Shown: in pieces, positions 17,823 through 26,900 of the stretch
Layout of the letters: every line of letters begins with the position of its first letter
How positions within the stretch are numbered: the stretch's first letter is position 1
Assembly: GCF_007753095.1 (NCBI RefSeq)
Contig: NZ_CP036348.1
Location: forward strand, 4,030,001 to 4,094,000
DNA from: Rosistilla carotiformis
GTDB lineage: Bacteria > Planctomycetota > Planctomycetia > Pirellulales > Pirellulaceae
Reading direction: 5' to 3'
Length of the DNA: 64,000 nt
Notes under the pieces: generated by a model
Told to the model about the DNA's origin: nothing
The model's input: the letters and a program-made list of their open reading frames with translations, nothing else
Databases searched by the model: none
Translations under genes and position numbers: made by a program

Positions 17823-17841
17823 TTTTCATTCCAACCGGAAA

Positions 17842-17864
17842 GACCTTGCATCGATGGCAAGGTC
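17842..17864 (-). terminator. Hairpin downstream of the DUF1080 gene
   Basis: GACCTTGC (17842-17849) and GCAAGGTC (17857-17864) form an 8-bp perfect stem with a 7-base loop. On the minus strand it is followed by TTTCC. It lies 19 bases past the stop of the gene at 17883. Confidence 0.6.
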
Positions 17865-17882
17865 GCATCGAAGCTTGCCCAA

Positions 17883-18548
17883 TCAATCGGCCAGAGGTTG
17901 CACTTCCGCTTTGCGGATCTCGACGATGCTGCCCGGATCGTGCTGTTGGAAGGCGAAGTGCCCAGGACCGTAGGTCTTGTCAAAGTCGAGGTATTCGTAC
18001 AATTCGTTGCCATCGACGGTGATCTTGATGCGCGTCATCTCACGTCCACGCCAGATGTCGTCGCGCACTTCCACTTCATACGTGAACCATTTGCCCGGTG
18101 GAACATGTTGTTTATAAACGTGGCAGAACCCGTACAGCGAACCGGTGCGGATCGGGTCGGTGTGCGTGCTGTCGATCTGTGCTTCGTAGCCGTCAGAAAA
18201 ACCGGGGCGTCGGGTCGTGCGGAAGTAGAGCCCCGAGTTGCCACCATCATTGATCTTCACCTCGGCGCGGTAACGGAAGTTCTTATACGGCCCGGTCGTA
18301 TTGACTAGCATCGACGGGGTTCCAGTGCCCTGGATCACACCTTCTTTGACTTCCCACTTGCTACCGTCGGAGCCAACTTTTTCCCAGCCGTCCAACGTCT
18401 TGCCGTCGAACAACGAAACCCAAGCGGCTTCGCCCGACTTGGACTGCGGCTCGTCCGCCTGCAGAGACACAGCGGAACCCAAAAGCGACATCGCCGAAAC
18501 CGTCGACAGCGTGGCGATTGCAAGGGAAACATGGGGGCGGAATTTCAT
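17883..18548 (-). CDS. Secreted DUF1080 (3-keto-disaccharide hydrolase-like) protein
   Basis: The 221-residue product has a signal peptide (residues 1-31, ending SLQADEP) and one DUF1080 domain with a concanavalin-like beta-sandwich. Signature segments are WVSLFDGKTLDGWEKVG at the start, then SGLYFRT and GYEAQIDS, and FAFQQHDPGSIVEIRKAEVQPL at the end. The family (PF06439) is greatly expanded in planctomycetes and is annotated as 3-keto-disaccharide hydrolase. The substrate here cannot be read from sequence. The ATG at 18548 follows AGGAAGAGAG. The frame upstream to 18644 is not supported. It is a single-gene unit bounded by a hairpin on its 3' side. Confidence 0.93.
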   Translation of the reverse strand: MKFRPHVSLAIATLSTVSAMSLLGSAVSLQADEPQSKSGEAAWVSLFDGKTLDGWEKVGSDGSKWEVKEGVIQGTGTPSMLVNTTGPYKNFRYRAEVKINDGGNSGLYFRTTRRPGFSDGYEAQIDSTHTDPIRTGSLYGFCHVYKQHVPPGKWFTYEVEVRDDIWRGREMTRIKITVDGNELYEYLDFDKTYGPGHFAFQQHDPGSIVEIRKAEVQPLAD

Positions 18549-19066
18549 GGAGACTCTCTTCCTGTTGAGGTTAATTTTTCTTGAAGTTTGTAGGATGCAG
18601 AGCCTAATCGGGTCGCCGATCGACTGCAAACGCATGCCATCCAATTTCGACGGCCTGACTCACCGACTGCCCGTTCAATGCGGATTCGCATTCGAAAAAA
18701 CAAGGCGAACGCGGTTTGTGGAATCACACGAAACGCAAAGCGAGTCGCGTCGAATCCCCTCGCACCCAGACGGTAGCGCGCCCGATGAAGTCTAAACAAA
18801 TTCAATCGCCGATCCACTCCATTGACTTCTGTTGACAAGCGACTTGTGCAGCAATATCGTCTATCGCAGATAAGCGATAGGCGAATGCAGAACGGCAATC
18901 GAAATGCTGCTTGGAATGAAATCCCGACGGCATCCAACGTCTTCTCAACCTGTCGCGGCAGTCCCTCCGGGTTGGCTTGGCAAGATCGAGTAACCGAACC
19001 GATGTCGCTGCGATGAAACTTCCCGTTTTCTGTTTGATTTAGCAACTCGTTAGAAGGATCCGATTG
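18549..19066. other. Long divergent intergenic region
   Basis: About 520 bases separate the DUF1080 and pstS starts. Frames on both strands are open here but are Arg/Ser-rich and look spurious. Items seen are a promoter-like pair at 18832-18860 and a small hairpin, CTATCGC at 18861-18867 with GCGATAG at 18874-18880. Nothing resembling a tRNA or known riboswitch was noticed. Confidence 0.4.
18832..18860 (+). promoter_or_regulatory. Possible sigma-70-type promoter upstream of pstS
   Basis: TTGACA at 18832-18837 matches the -35 consensus exactly and is followed after 17 bases by TATCGT (18855-18860). It would leave a leader of about 200 bases before pstS, beginning near a 7-bp hairpin (18861-18880). 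This is a sequence match only. Confidence 0.3.
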
Positions 19067-20116
19067 ATGAGCGTCCGAATCCGTTTGCTGTTGGCGATCG
19101 CCACGTTGGTTCCGCTGTTCGGCTGTAGCAAGCCAACGGTCGAACCGGTGGTGGGCGAAACCTTGGGGATCCGTGGTGCCGGAGCGACGTTTCCGGCGCC
19201 GTTGTACAAAAAATGGATCGAGGAATATCAAACCGCGTTCCCCGACCGGCATGTCGCTTATGCGGCGACCGGATCTGGCGACGGAGTGCACCAATTCATC
19301 GCCGAAACCGTCGACTTTGGCGGCAGCGATGCCGGATTGTTGCCCGACGAGGAGGCAAGGGTCACGCGCGGCGCGGTGACGATTCCGGTAACCGGCGGCG
19401 TCCTGGTACTCGCGTACAATCTCCCCAATCTAACCGAACCGCTGAAGCTGAGTCGGCGCGTCTACGTCGACATCTTCTTGGGCAAGATCAAGCGTTGGAA
19501 CGATCCTCGGATCGCTGCGGAGAATCCCGATCTGCCATTGCCTAAGTTGGATATCGTTGTCGTCGCGCGACAGGATAGCAGCGGGACAACCTATGCGTTC
19601 ACGAACCACTTGAGCTCGATCAGCGACGATTGGAAATCGGACGGTCCTGGGACGGGCAAGTTGATCGATTGGCCCGGTTCAACGATGTTAGCCGATGGCA
19701 ACGGAGGCGTTGCGGGGCAGATCCAGCGGTCCCACGGATCGATCGGGTATGTCCAGTATGGCATCGCAGCGCACGCCAAGCTGCAGATGGCGTCGCTGGA
19801 AAATCGAGCTGGCAAGTTCATCACGCCCAACGGCGACAGTGGTATGCAAACGCTCGAGAACGCCGATCTTCCAGAAAATTTGCAGGCCTTCTTTCCCGAT
19901 CCGAAAGGAGAGGATTCGTATCCGATCGTGACCCTTACCTGGCTCTTGCTGTACGAAAAATATGCCGACGCGGAGAAGGCCGAAGCGGTTGAGCACTTCG
20001 TTACGTGGTGCCTTGAGGCAGGACAAAACTACAGCGACTCCCTCGGATACATCCCGCTCTCTCCAAGCGTCTTAGCCGCATCGACGAAGGCGTTACGCCG
20101 CGTGTCGAACGAATAA
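19067..20116 (+). CDS. pstS: Phosphate-binding lipoprotein PstS
   Basis: The 349-residue product has a lipobox (PLFGC, Cys20) and the PstS fold. GAGATFPAPLYKKWIEEY near the N-terminus, then TGSGDG and FGGSDAGL, line the phosphate site, and RQDSSGTTYAFTNHL and GSIGYVQYG follow. PstS captures phosphate for the PstCAB transporter. No pstC, pstA, pstB or phoU lies in the window, so it is an orphan here. The ATG at 19067 is chosen over the TTG at 19064 because AAGGA lies upstream at suitable spacing. The gap to the next gene is 160 bases. Confidence 0.95.
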   Translation: MSVRIRLLLAIATLVPLFGCSKPTVEPVVGETLGIRGAGATFPAPLYKKWIEEYQTAFPDRHVAYAATGSGDGVHQFIAETVDFGGSDAGLLPDEEARVTRGAVTIPVTGGVLVLAYNLPNLTEPLKLSRRVYVDIFLGKIKRWNDPRIAAENPDLPLPKLDIVVVARQDSSGTTYAFTNHLSSISDDWKSDGPGTGKLIDWPGSTMLADGNGGVAGQIQRSHGSIGYVQYGIAAHAKLQMASLENRAGKFITPNGDSGMQTLENADLPENLQAFFPDPKGEDSYPIVTLTWLLLYEKYADAEKAEAVEHFVTWCLEAGQNYSDSLGYIPLSPSVLAASTKALRRVSNE

Positions 20117-20276
20117 TTTGCGAGCCGCGCGGCCGCAAGCGCCTTCTCCCCCGCGAGTTTTCGATGGATCGTTGCTGTATTGGGCACATCCTAGCGATGG
20201 TGGTGGACTTCATGCGTTGCAACCGGTAGCCTGCGTTCTTAACCACCGACGCAGGCACGGATAGCGAGCAGACCGT

Positions 20277-20828
20277 ATGGCGACTTGGATTGCACTCTTT
20301 CGCGGCATCAATGTCGGCGGCAAAAACATCTTGCCCATGGCCCAGCTGAAATCGGACCTCGAGGCGCTGCAGCTGAAGAACATCCGCACCTCTATTCAAA
20401 GCGGAAATGTTGTCTTCGATTCCGCCGCCAAGTCAGCGGCTTCATTGACCGCCAAGATCTCCCTCGCGATCGAACAACAGCACGGTTTTCGTCCGCAGCT
20501 GTTGCTGATCAAGCCGGACGAACTACGGGAGGCGATTGTATCGAATCCATTCGCCGAAGCGATTTCCGATCCCAAAACGCTCCATTTCTTCTTCCTTGCC
20601 ACGCCCCCCTCCGATCCCGATATCCAATCGCTCGAAAACGCAAAATCAGCCAGTGAACGGTACCAAATAGCCGATAACGTCTTTTACCTGCACGCTCCCG
20701 ATGGAATTGGTCGTTCCAAACTCGCTACCAACGCCGAAAAACACCTTGGCGTCGTGGCGACGGCACGCAACTACCGGACCGTCGAAAAGCTTGCTTCGAT
20801 GGTTGCCGGCGACGGATCCATGGGATGA
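20277..20828 (+). CDS. DUF1697 family protein
   Basis: The 183-residue cytoplasmic protein begins with the family signature WIALFRGINVGGKNILPM and continues with LKSDLEALQLKNIRTSIQSGNVVF, both typical of DUF1697 (PF08002). FFFLATPP and NAEKHLGVVATARNYRTVEKLASM complete the conserved pattern. Function of the family is unknown. Length matches the family. The ATG at 20277 gives the canonical N-terminus. It lies between pstS and map on the same strand, with about 110 bases to map, so each probably has its own signals. Confidence 0.92.
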   Translation: MATWIALFRGINVGGKNILPMAQLKSDLEALQLKNIRTSIQSGNVVFDSAAKSAASLTAKISLAIEQQHGFRPQLLLIKPDELREAIVSNPFAEAISDPKTLHFFFLATPPSDPDIQSLENAKSASERYQIADNVFYLHAPDGIGRSKLATNAEKHLGVVATARNYRTVEKLASMVAGDGSMG

Positions 20829-20937
20829 GCCAATGTCTAGCTGCAGCGACGCCAAGCGTTTTTAACTATATTCACCCTGATCGCCGCCGCTCGGCTGGGG
20901 ATAGGGATCCAATGCATGACAGAGTGAAGGAAGTTTG

Positions 20938-21690
20938 ATGACAGTAGAAAACGATCAGGATGTCGCAGGGATCCTAAAGACCGGCCGCGTTGTCGCTCAA
21001 GTCCGGGACGCGATGCTCGGCGCCGTGGAGCCGGGAATGACGACGGCGGAACTGGATGCTTTGGGAGCCGAAATGTTGGCTCGCTTCGGAGCCAAGTCGG
21101 CACCGCGCGTGGTTTACGACTTTCCAGGTGCTACCTGCATCAGCATCAATGAAGAGACCGCCCATGGAATCCCGGGCCCCCGAGTGATCCAGGCAGGCGA
21201 CATCGTGAATGTCGATGTCTCCGCAGAACTCGACGGCTACTTTGCCGATACCGCCGGTACGATCGTTGTTCCACCGATCGCCAAACGCAAGTCACGATTG
21301 TGCGACGCGACGGGAGAGGCCTTGCATCGCGCGATCGCCGAAGCTCGAGCCGGGGCGCCGATCAATCGAATCGGAACGGCAATTCAAAAAACCGCGAAGC
21401 GACACGGATTTAAGGTCATCAAAAATCTCGCCGGCCACGGAATCGGACGCAGCCTCCACGAAGAGCCCGATGGGATCGTCAGTTATTACGATCATCGAGA
21501 TACCCGCAAGCTGACAGCTGGCCAAGTCATTGCCATCGAGCCGTTTCTTTCGACCCACAGCAGCTTTGTCTCCGAAGCCCAAGACGGCTGGACTCTCGTC
21601 GGACATCCCCAAAACCTCTCCGCGCAATTTGAGCATACGATCATTGTCACTCGTGGTGCGCCCATCATTGCGACGCTTTCTCGGTCGTAA
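20938..21690 (+). CDS. map: Methionine aminopeptidase, type I
   Basis: The 250-residue enzyme removes N-terminal methionine from new proteins. All five metal ligands are present: Asp93 (IVNVDVSAEL), Asp104 (GYFADTAGT), His167 (NLAGHGIGRSLHEEP), Glu201 (VIAIEPFLST) and Glu232 (QFEHTIIV). His76 (ETAHGIPGP) is the conserved substrate-side histidine. GAAGGAAG precedes the start; the ATG at 20938 is preferred over the adjacent TTG at 20935. The protein lacks the zinc-finger extension seen in some paralogues. Planctomycetes often have more than one map gene; whether this is the main copy cannot be told. Confidence 0.95.
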   Translation: MTVENDQDVAGILKTGRVVAQVRDAMLGAVEPGMTTAELDALGAEMLARFGAKSAPRVVYDFPGATCISINEETAHGIPGPRVIQAGDIVNVDVSAELDGYFADTAGTIVVPPIAKRKSRLCDATGEALHRAIAEARAGAPINRIGTAIQKTAKRHGFKVIKNLAGHGIGRSLHEEPDGIVSYYDHRDTRKLTAGQVIAIEPFLSTHSSFVSEAQDGWTLVGHPQNLSAQFEHTIIVTRGAPIIATLSRS

Positions 21691-21769
21691 ATCGAGAGGC
21701 CAAAAACAATGCCCGCCTCCTTGCCTTAGCGCGCTCGCCCGGGCGCCGCCTCTTTGCATTCGCAAACCA

Positions 21770-22348
21770 ATGCCTGAACCCGATCCTCAACGCATCCGAT
21801 CCTTCGAAACGCCAGCTGCCTACGGCGCATGGTTGCAGGCGAACCACGATTCAGAACCCGAACTGTGGTTGAAGCTATTTAAGAAAGCGACCGGCATACC
21901 GTCGATCGATTGGACCGAAGCCGTGATCGAATCGCTTTGTTGGGGCTGGATCGACGGCATCAAAAAGTCGCTCGACGACAAAGCCTACCTGCAACGCGTA
22001 ACGCCCCGCCGACCGCGCAGCCATTGGTCGAAGCGGAACTGCGAACATGTCGAACGTTTGATCGCCGAGGGGAGGATGCAAGAACCTGGCTTGGCACACG
22101 TCCACGCCGCGCAAGCCGATGGTCGTTGGGAAGCGGCTTATTCCCCCGCCAGCGAGATGGTGATGCACGACGATTTCTTGGCAGCGCTCCGCGGCAACCC
22201 CAAAGCGAACCAAGCGTTTGAGAAACTCAGCAAGTCCAGCCTCTATCTAATCGGATTCCATTTGCAAACCGCCAAACGCCCCGAGACGCTGCAAAAACGA
22301 ATCGTCAAATATGTCGGGATGCTAGAAGAGGGCAAACCGATTCGATAG
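21770..22348 (+). CDS. YdeI/OmpD-associated family protein
   Basis: The 192-residue product has the pattern of the YdeI/OmdA family (PF13376). Visible segments are FETPAAYGAWLQANHDSEPELWLKLFKK, ESLCWGWIDGIKKSLDD, RVTPRRPRSHWSKRN and the C-terminal LQKRIVKYVGMLEEG. Members have been linked to bacteriocin or antimicrobial peptide tolerance in a few species, but the biochemical role is not established. It is cytoplasmic, with no signal peptide. The ATG at 21770 gives the family N-terminus. The longer frame from 21530 overlaps map and is not used. A repeat-bearing intergenic region follows. Confidence 0.9.
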   Translation: MPEPDPQRIRSFETPAAYGAWLQANHDSEPELWLKLFKKATGIPSIDWTEAVIESLCWGWIDGIKKSLDDKAYLQRVTPRRPRSHWSKRNCEHVERLIAEGRMQEPGLAHVHAAQADGRWEAAYSPASEMVMHDDFLAALRGNPKANQAFEKLSKSSLYLIGFHLQTAKRPETLQKRIVKYVGMLEEGKPIR

Positions 22349-22453
22349 CGCAAATCGTTTCACCACGTCGGCAACGCACCGCGCGCCCTGCCGTTCCCCA
22401 ACATGCCGCCCACGGTTAAACGAATTTTATTGGAAGCAATACCAGCACGAAGC

Positions 22454-22526
22454 GTAGTGGACGAGGTTACGAGTCCTCTTGCATGCATCAGACCAAATCG
22501 CTGGGACTCGTAACCTCGTCCACTAC
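22454..22526. repeat. Isolated copy of the 117-bp-family palindrome
   Basis: The left arm at 22454-22476 and right arm at 22504-22526 are the same 23-bp inverted repeat found four times at 387-806. The loop is 27 bases instead of 23 because GCAT is doubled (GCATGCATCAGACC). Only the hairpin is shared; the remainder of the 117-bp unit is absent. This shows that the hairpin itself is the mobile or conserved element. Confidence 0.93.
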
Positions 22527-22584
22527 ATCCCACCGCGAATTCACTCGCTAGCACTGCGTGCTAGTAATTCGTGCTGGCAGCCGA

Positions 22585-22655
22585 CACCTCGCCGAACAGG
22601 CGACTTGTTGTACCATGGGCTTGTCGAAGCTGCCGTCAACGATAATTCGCATTCC
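22585..22655 (-). pseudogene. Decayed 3' end of a TetR-family gene
   Basis: On the minus strand this stretch encodes GMRIIVDGSFDKPMVQQVA, which matches GMRVMARGSFDKPALQQVA at the end of the intact TetR gene 0.6 kb away. The DNA is also similar (CGACTTGTTG... and TCGAAGCTGCCG versus CAACTTGTTGG... and TCGAAACTGCCG). Only the last 25 or so codons are recognisable; the helix-turn-helix part is missing. It is on the same strand as the intact gene and lies on the far side of the HD gene, as expected for a partial duplication. Confidence 0.6.
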
Positions 22656-22684
22656 AAACGACAACCCTCTGCGAAAGGAGATCG

Positions 22685-23176
22685 ATGGACACCAACATAC
22701 AAGCCGCCCGGGAATTTGCACTGCGGGCACATGGAAGTCAGCAATACGGCGAGCATCCGTATTCGTACCATTTAGACGCGGTTGCGGCTTTGCTCGAGCC
22801 GTTCGGTGAGCGAGCGCAAGTCGCTGCCTACCTGCACGATACCGTCGAAGATACGTCGGCGACGATTGAAGAGATCGAGGCGAGTTTCGGCCAGCCGATG
22901 GCCGAAACCGTTGCGCTCCTGACCGACGAAGAGGGGGACACACGCAGCGCACGCAAAGCGAAGACCAACGCAAAGCTCGCGGCGACAAACAACACGCTGG
23001 CGTTGACCGTCAAAGCTGCCGACCGGCTGGCCAATCTGCTGGAGTGTCAACGCGGTTCTTGCGGCAAATTGGAAATGTACCGTCGAGAACACGAGGCCTT
23101 CCGCAAGGCGGCCTACCGCGACGGGCTGTGTGAGGATCTGTGGCAACGGATCGATGCGATCATTGCTGGCGAATAA
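22685..23176 (+). CDS. Small HD-domain protein resembling a single-domain alarmone hydrolase
   Basis: This 163-residue cytoplasmic protein has the RelA/SpoT-type HD hydrolase signature without a synthetase domain. His29 and His51-Asp52 are the metal-binding residues. HDTVEDT (51-57) is the hydrolase motif, and KAADRLANL (110-118) is the base/ribose-side motif also found in Mesh1 enzymes. It therefore probably hydrolyses (p)ppGpp or a related nucleotide; Mesh1-type enzymes can also act on NADPH. GAAAGGAG precedes the ATG. It is convergent with the TetR gene, separated by 24 bases. Confidence 0.85.
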   Translation: MDTNIQAAREFALRAHGSQQYGEHPYSYHLDAVAALLEPFGERAQVAAYLHDTVEDTSATIEEIEASFGQPMAETVALLTDEEGDTRSARKAKTNAKLAATNNTLALTVKAADRLANLLECQRGSCGKLEMYRREHEAFRKAAYRDGLCEDLWQRIDAIIAGE

Positions 23177-23200
23177 CCGTCGCCAGCGGGCAACGGCCCA

Positions 23201-23782
23201 CTAAGCCACCAATCGCATCGCTTGGTCGGCAACTTGTTGGAGTGCCGGTTTATCGAAACTGCCGCGGGCCATGACCCGCATTCCGACCAAGAGAGCGAAG
23301 AGCGTGCGGGCGGTTGGTTCGGGATCGACCGATTTTGGGATCTGCTTTCGCTGCTGCCCCAACTTGATCTGTTGCTCGAAGAATTCAGTGAACTCGCGCA
23401 GCGAGGTGCCGACGATTTTCTGAGCGGCCGCGTCGTGATCCCCCAGCGTCAACGACGTGTTGATCAGAAAGCAGCCCTTCTTCTTCGGATCGTCGAGCGA
23501 CTGCTGGACGATCGCATCGAAAAGGAACGCAAACGCTTTCACCGGCTCGTCCATTCGTTCCAATTTCTGGATCAACGTTCGCCGTTGCTCGGTGTCGTAT
23601 TTCAACAGCGATCGGACGAAGAGTTCCTGTTTGCCGGAAAAGGCGTTGTAGAGACTGCCCCGTTGGATACCGGTCGCCGTCGTCAGATCGGTGATCGAAG
23701 TCGATGCATAACCCTTCTCCCAGAAGACATGCATCGCTTTATCAAGCACCTCCGCTTCGTCGAATGATTTTTCCCAAGGCAT
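23201..23782 (-). CDS. TetR/AcrR-family transcriptional regulator
   Basis: The 193-residue protein has an N-terminal TetR helix-turn-helix (about residues 8-56): FDEAEVLDKAMHVFWEKGYASTSITDLTTATGIQRGSLYNAF. The C-terminal ligand domain carries the GCFLINTSLTLG segment found in the NemR/AcuR-like branch. It probably represses itself and a neighbour; the divergent gene is the PSD1 operon at 23999. A candidate operator overlaps its own predicted promoter at 23820-23848. The inducer cannot be read from the sequence. Confidence 0.92.
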   Translation of the reverse strand: MPWEKSFDEAEVLDKAMHVFWEKGYASTSITDLTTATGIQRGSLYNAFSGKQELFVRSLLKYDTEQRRTLIQKLERMDEPVKAFAFLFDAIVQQSLDDPKKKGCFLINTSLTLGDHDAAAQKIVGTSLREFTEFFEQQIKLGQQRKQIPKSVDPEPTARTLFALLVGMRVMARGSFDKPALQQVADQAMRLVA

Positions 23783-23819
23783 GGCCCACCTCCCGATTCT
23801 TACCAGCGATCACTACTCA

Positions 23820-23848
23820 AATGTACATTGTCTGGACCTATCGGTCAA
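23820..23848 (-). promoter_or_regulatory. Predicted tetR promoter with an overlapping NemR-like operator
   Basis: On the minus strand TTGACC (23843-23848) and TACATT (23820-23825) are 17 bases apart and lie 38 or more bases upstream of the TetR start. TGGACCTATCGGTCAA at 23833-23848 is an imperfect palindrome, GACC-N4-GGTC, similar to the TAGACC-GGTCTA type site known for NemR. It covers the -35 element, so autorepression is expected. Confidence 0.45.
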
Positions 23849-23998
23849 ATCAAAACGTCGCCGTGCGCAGGTCGGGTTTCCCAGCGAAAATGTCAACAGC
23901 GGAGCGCGCATGCCCCGCGGAAACAGGATAAAATCAAACACGACGCCCTTGCGATGGGCTCCCCCTTCCGACCCCGCCTCCCCCTGCGACAGTCTCCG

Positions 23999-26900
23999 AT
24001 GAATCACCGCAGCCACCGCTCGAACTCTCTCCGAACCGTCCTGCACAGCCTGCGTTGGGCCACGATGGGCTTCGCAATTCTGTTCGTAGCGACGGAGGCT
24101 CGGGCGGCCGAACCGCGTCCGATCTCGTTCAATCGAGACATCCGACCGATCCTCTCCGATCGCTGCTTCGCCTGTCACGGTCCCGATGCCGAAACGGTCG
24201 CGGGCGGTCTACGATTGGATGTCCGCGAACAAGCCGTCGCGGCTGCGATCGTGCCAGGCGATGCGGCGGCGAGTGAAGTGATCGCCCGCGTTCTTTCGGA
24301 AGACGACGATCTCCGGATGCCGCCAGCTGCTTTGCACAAGCCGCTCGACGAATCGCAGATCGCGCTACTGAAGCGTTGGATCGATGAGGGAGCCGAATAT
24401 GAAGTCCACTGGGCCTACACGCCACTGCGTCGCCCGGAACTTCCTCCGCTTCAGGACGACAACTGGGGCATCAACGCGATCGACAGCTGGATCGCTGCGC
24501 GTCGAGCGGAGGTTGGCGTGGAGCCGTCCCCTGCCGCTGATCCCGTGACATTGGTCCGCCGGCTCGCCTTGGACCTTACCGGCATGCCACCTACAGCGGC
24601 GCAAGCCGAACAGTTTGTTAGCGCTCCGTCGAACGAAGCGTATGAACAATTGATCGACCAGCTGCTCGATTCGCCTCGCTTTGGCGAACGGATGGCGATC
24701 TATTGGTTGGACTTGGTTCGCTACGCCGACACCGTCGGATACCACGGCGACCAAGATGTCTCGATGTCCCCCTATCGCGACTACGTCATCAACGCCTTCA
24801 ACCGCAATCTCCCCTACGACCAATTTGTGCGGGAACAACTGGCGGGCGACCTGTTGCCCAATCCCACGCTCGATCAGATCGTTGCGTCGGGTTACAACCG
24901 CTTGAACCAAACGACGGAAGAGGGCGGCGCCCAGCCGAAAGAATACCTGGCGATCTACTTCGCCGACCGCGTCCGCAATGTGTCGCAGGTTTTCATGGGA
25001 GCAACGGTCGGATGCGCTCAGTGCCACGATCATAAATACGATCCCTACACCGCCAAAGACTTCTACGCGTTGGGGGCTTTTTTCGCCGACTTGGAAGAGC
25101 AAGGCAAATACGGCGCACGGCAACGTCCGCCGCAAATCCCAGTCCCTACCGCCGAAGAGAGCCAACAATTGGCGGCGTTGGATCAACAGATCGATGGCGT
25201 CCAACAAGACCTGGCGAAACTGCAAAGCTCACTTTTGGCGGGGCAAGCGGAGTGGGAAGCGGAGGCGTTGAAGACGGCGAACGAACCGAAAGAGGTTGTC
25301 GAAATTTGGCTCGACGATCAGCCGCCGGAAGCGACGTTGAGCGGCGATTGGAACGCGGTAACTGGTGCGACGGACCCCGTTCATTCGGGCGAGGTTGCGT
25401 GGAAGCAAGTTGCCAACAATCTGACGCAGCACTATTTCATCAGTGCCAAACAAACGATCACGATCCGGGCGAAGACGCGGTTGTTCGGATGGGTCTATCT
25501 GGATCCGGAAACTCCGCCCGCCGCGATCATGCTTCAATGGAACGATGGCGATTGGAACCACCGCGCCGTCTGGGGCAGCGACTCCATTTCCTACGGGCGC
25601 AACAATCCCAAACAGATTTCCCCCGCATACCGTCGCCAGGGGAAACTGCCTGAAACGGGGAAGTGGATCCGTTTGGAAGTCGATGCGGCCGACGTCGGAT
25701 TCAAGCCGGGTGACGTCGTCAACGGCATGGCGTTTACTCAGTTCGACGGCACTGCGTATTGGGACTCCGCAGGGACGCGAATCACCGACGCGTTGGATGC
25801 TAACCTCGTCGCCGCGCTGCGAACACCAGCGGAGGAGCGTAGCGACGAACAAACGAAACAACTGCGTGAACATTACCTGGCCACGCACCCGGCTCATATC
25901 GAACAGTCGGCGAAAGTCGACCGAGCCACAGCCGCTCGTGATGCGTTTGCCAAAACGATTACGACGACGCCGATCAGCAAATCGGTAACGCCTCGGCCGA
26001 TCAAAATTCTGCACCGCGGGAACTGGATGGACGAATCGGGGGAAGTGGTCGAACCGGCGATCCCCGAATTTCTAGGAGCCTTGGAAACCGAAGGCCGCGC
26101 CACGCGTCTCGACTTGGCCAATTGGATGTGCGAGCCGGAGAACGTGTCGACCGCGCGGACGATGGTGAACCGTTTGTGGTACCTGATGTTCGGCCGCGGA
26201 ATCTGTACCAGCGTCGACGACTTCGGCGGCCAGGGAACGTTCCCCAGCCATCCCGAACTGTTGGACTACCTGGCGGTCGAGTTTGTCGAATCGGGCTGGG
26301 ACATCAAACAGATGCTGCGGATGATCGCTCGCAGCGCGACTTACCGACAATCGTCCAAACCGTCCGCCGCGCTGCGTGCCCAAGATCCCTACAACGATCT
26401 GTTTGCTCGCCAAGGTCGGTTTCGGATCAGTGCCGAAATGGTTCGCGACACCAACCTAATGATCAGCGGGCTGTTGGTCGAAAAGGTGGGAGGCCCCAGC
26501 AGCAAACCGTATCAACCCGCGGGCTATTACGCTCAGCTGAATTTCCCGCGCCGAACGTACGTCGCCGACGATGGCCCCGATCAATATCGGCGAGGTGTCT
26601 ACACGCACTGGCAGCGAACGTTCCTGCATCCGATGCTCAAGGCCTTCGACGCTCCCAGCCGCGAGGAATGCACGGCGATCCGCTCGCGTTCCAACACGCC
26701 GTTGCAAGCGTTAACGCTGTTGAACGACCCCAGTTTTGTCGAAGCCGCCCGCGCCTTCGCCGCACGGATCATGCAGGAAGCTGACGGATCGGTCGGCGAT
26801 CGCATCGATTGGGCCTACCGCCAAACGGTGCTCCGCGACGCCGATCCCTTCGTCGTACAAGAGCTTGAAAAGTTGTACGCCAGCCACCACAAGCACTTTG

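Larger units (their letters stand above)
22349..22684. other. Repeat-bearing intergenic region with gene debris
   Basis: No intact gene. It holds the isolated palindrome at 22454-22526, an outer inverted repeat (CCAGCACGAA near 22442 and TTCGTGCTGG near 22568), a small palindrome GCTAGCAC/GTGCTAGT near 22547-22564, and a decayed TetR gene end at about 22585-22655. A good ribosome site (AAGGAG) for the HD gene lies just before 22685. Confidence 0.7.

Noticed and set aside
18545-19294. A 249-codon minus-strand frame across the DUF1080-pstS intergenic region
   Set aside because: It overlaps the pstS start in antisense, is Arg/Ser-rich and has no start signal. Only the promoter-like elements there are worth noting.
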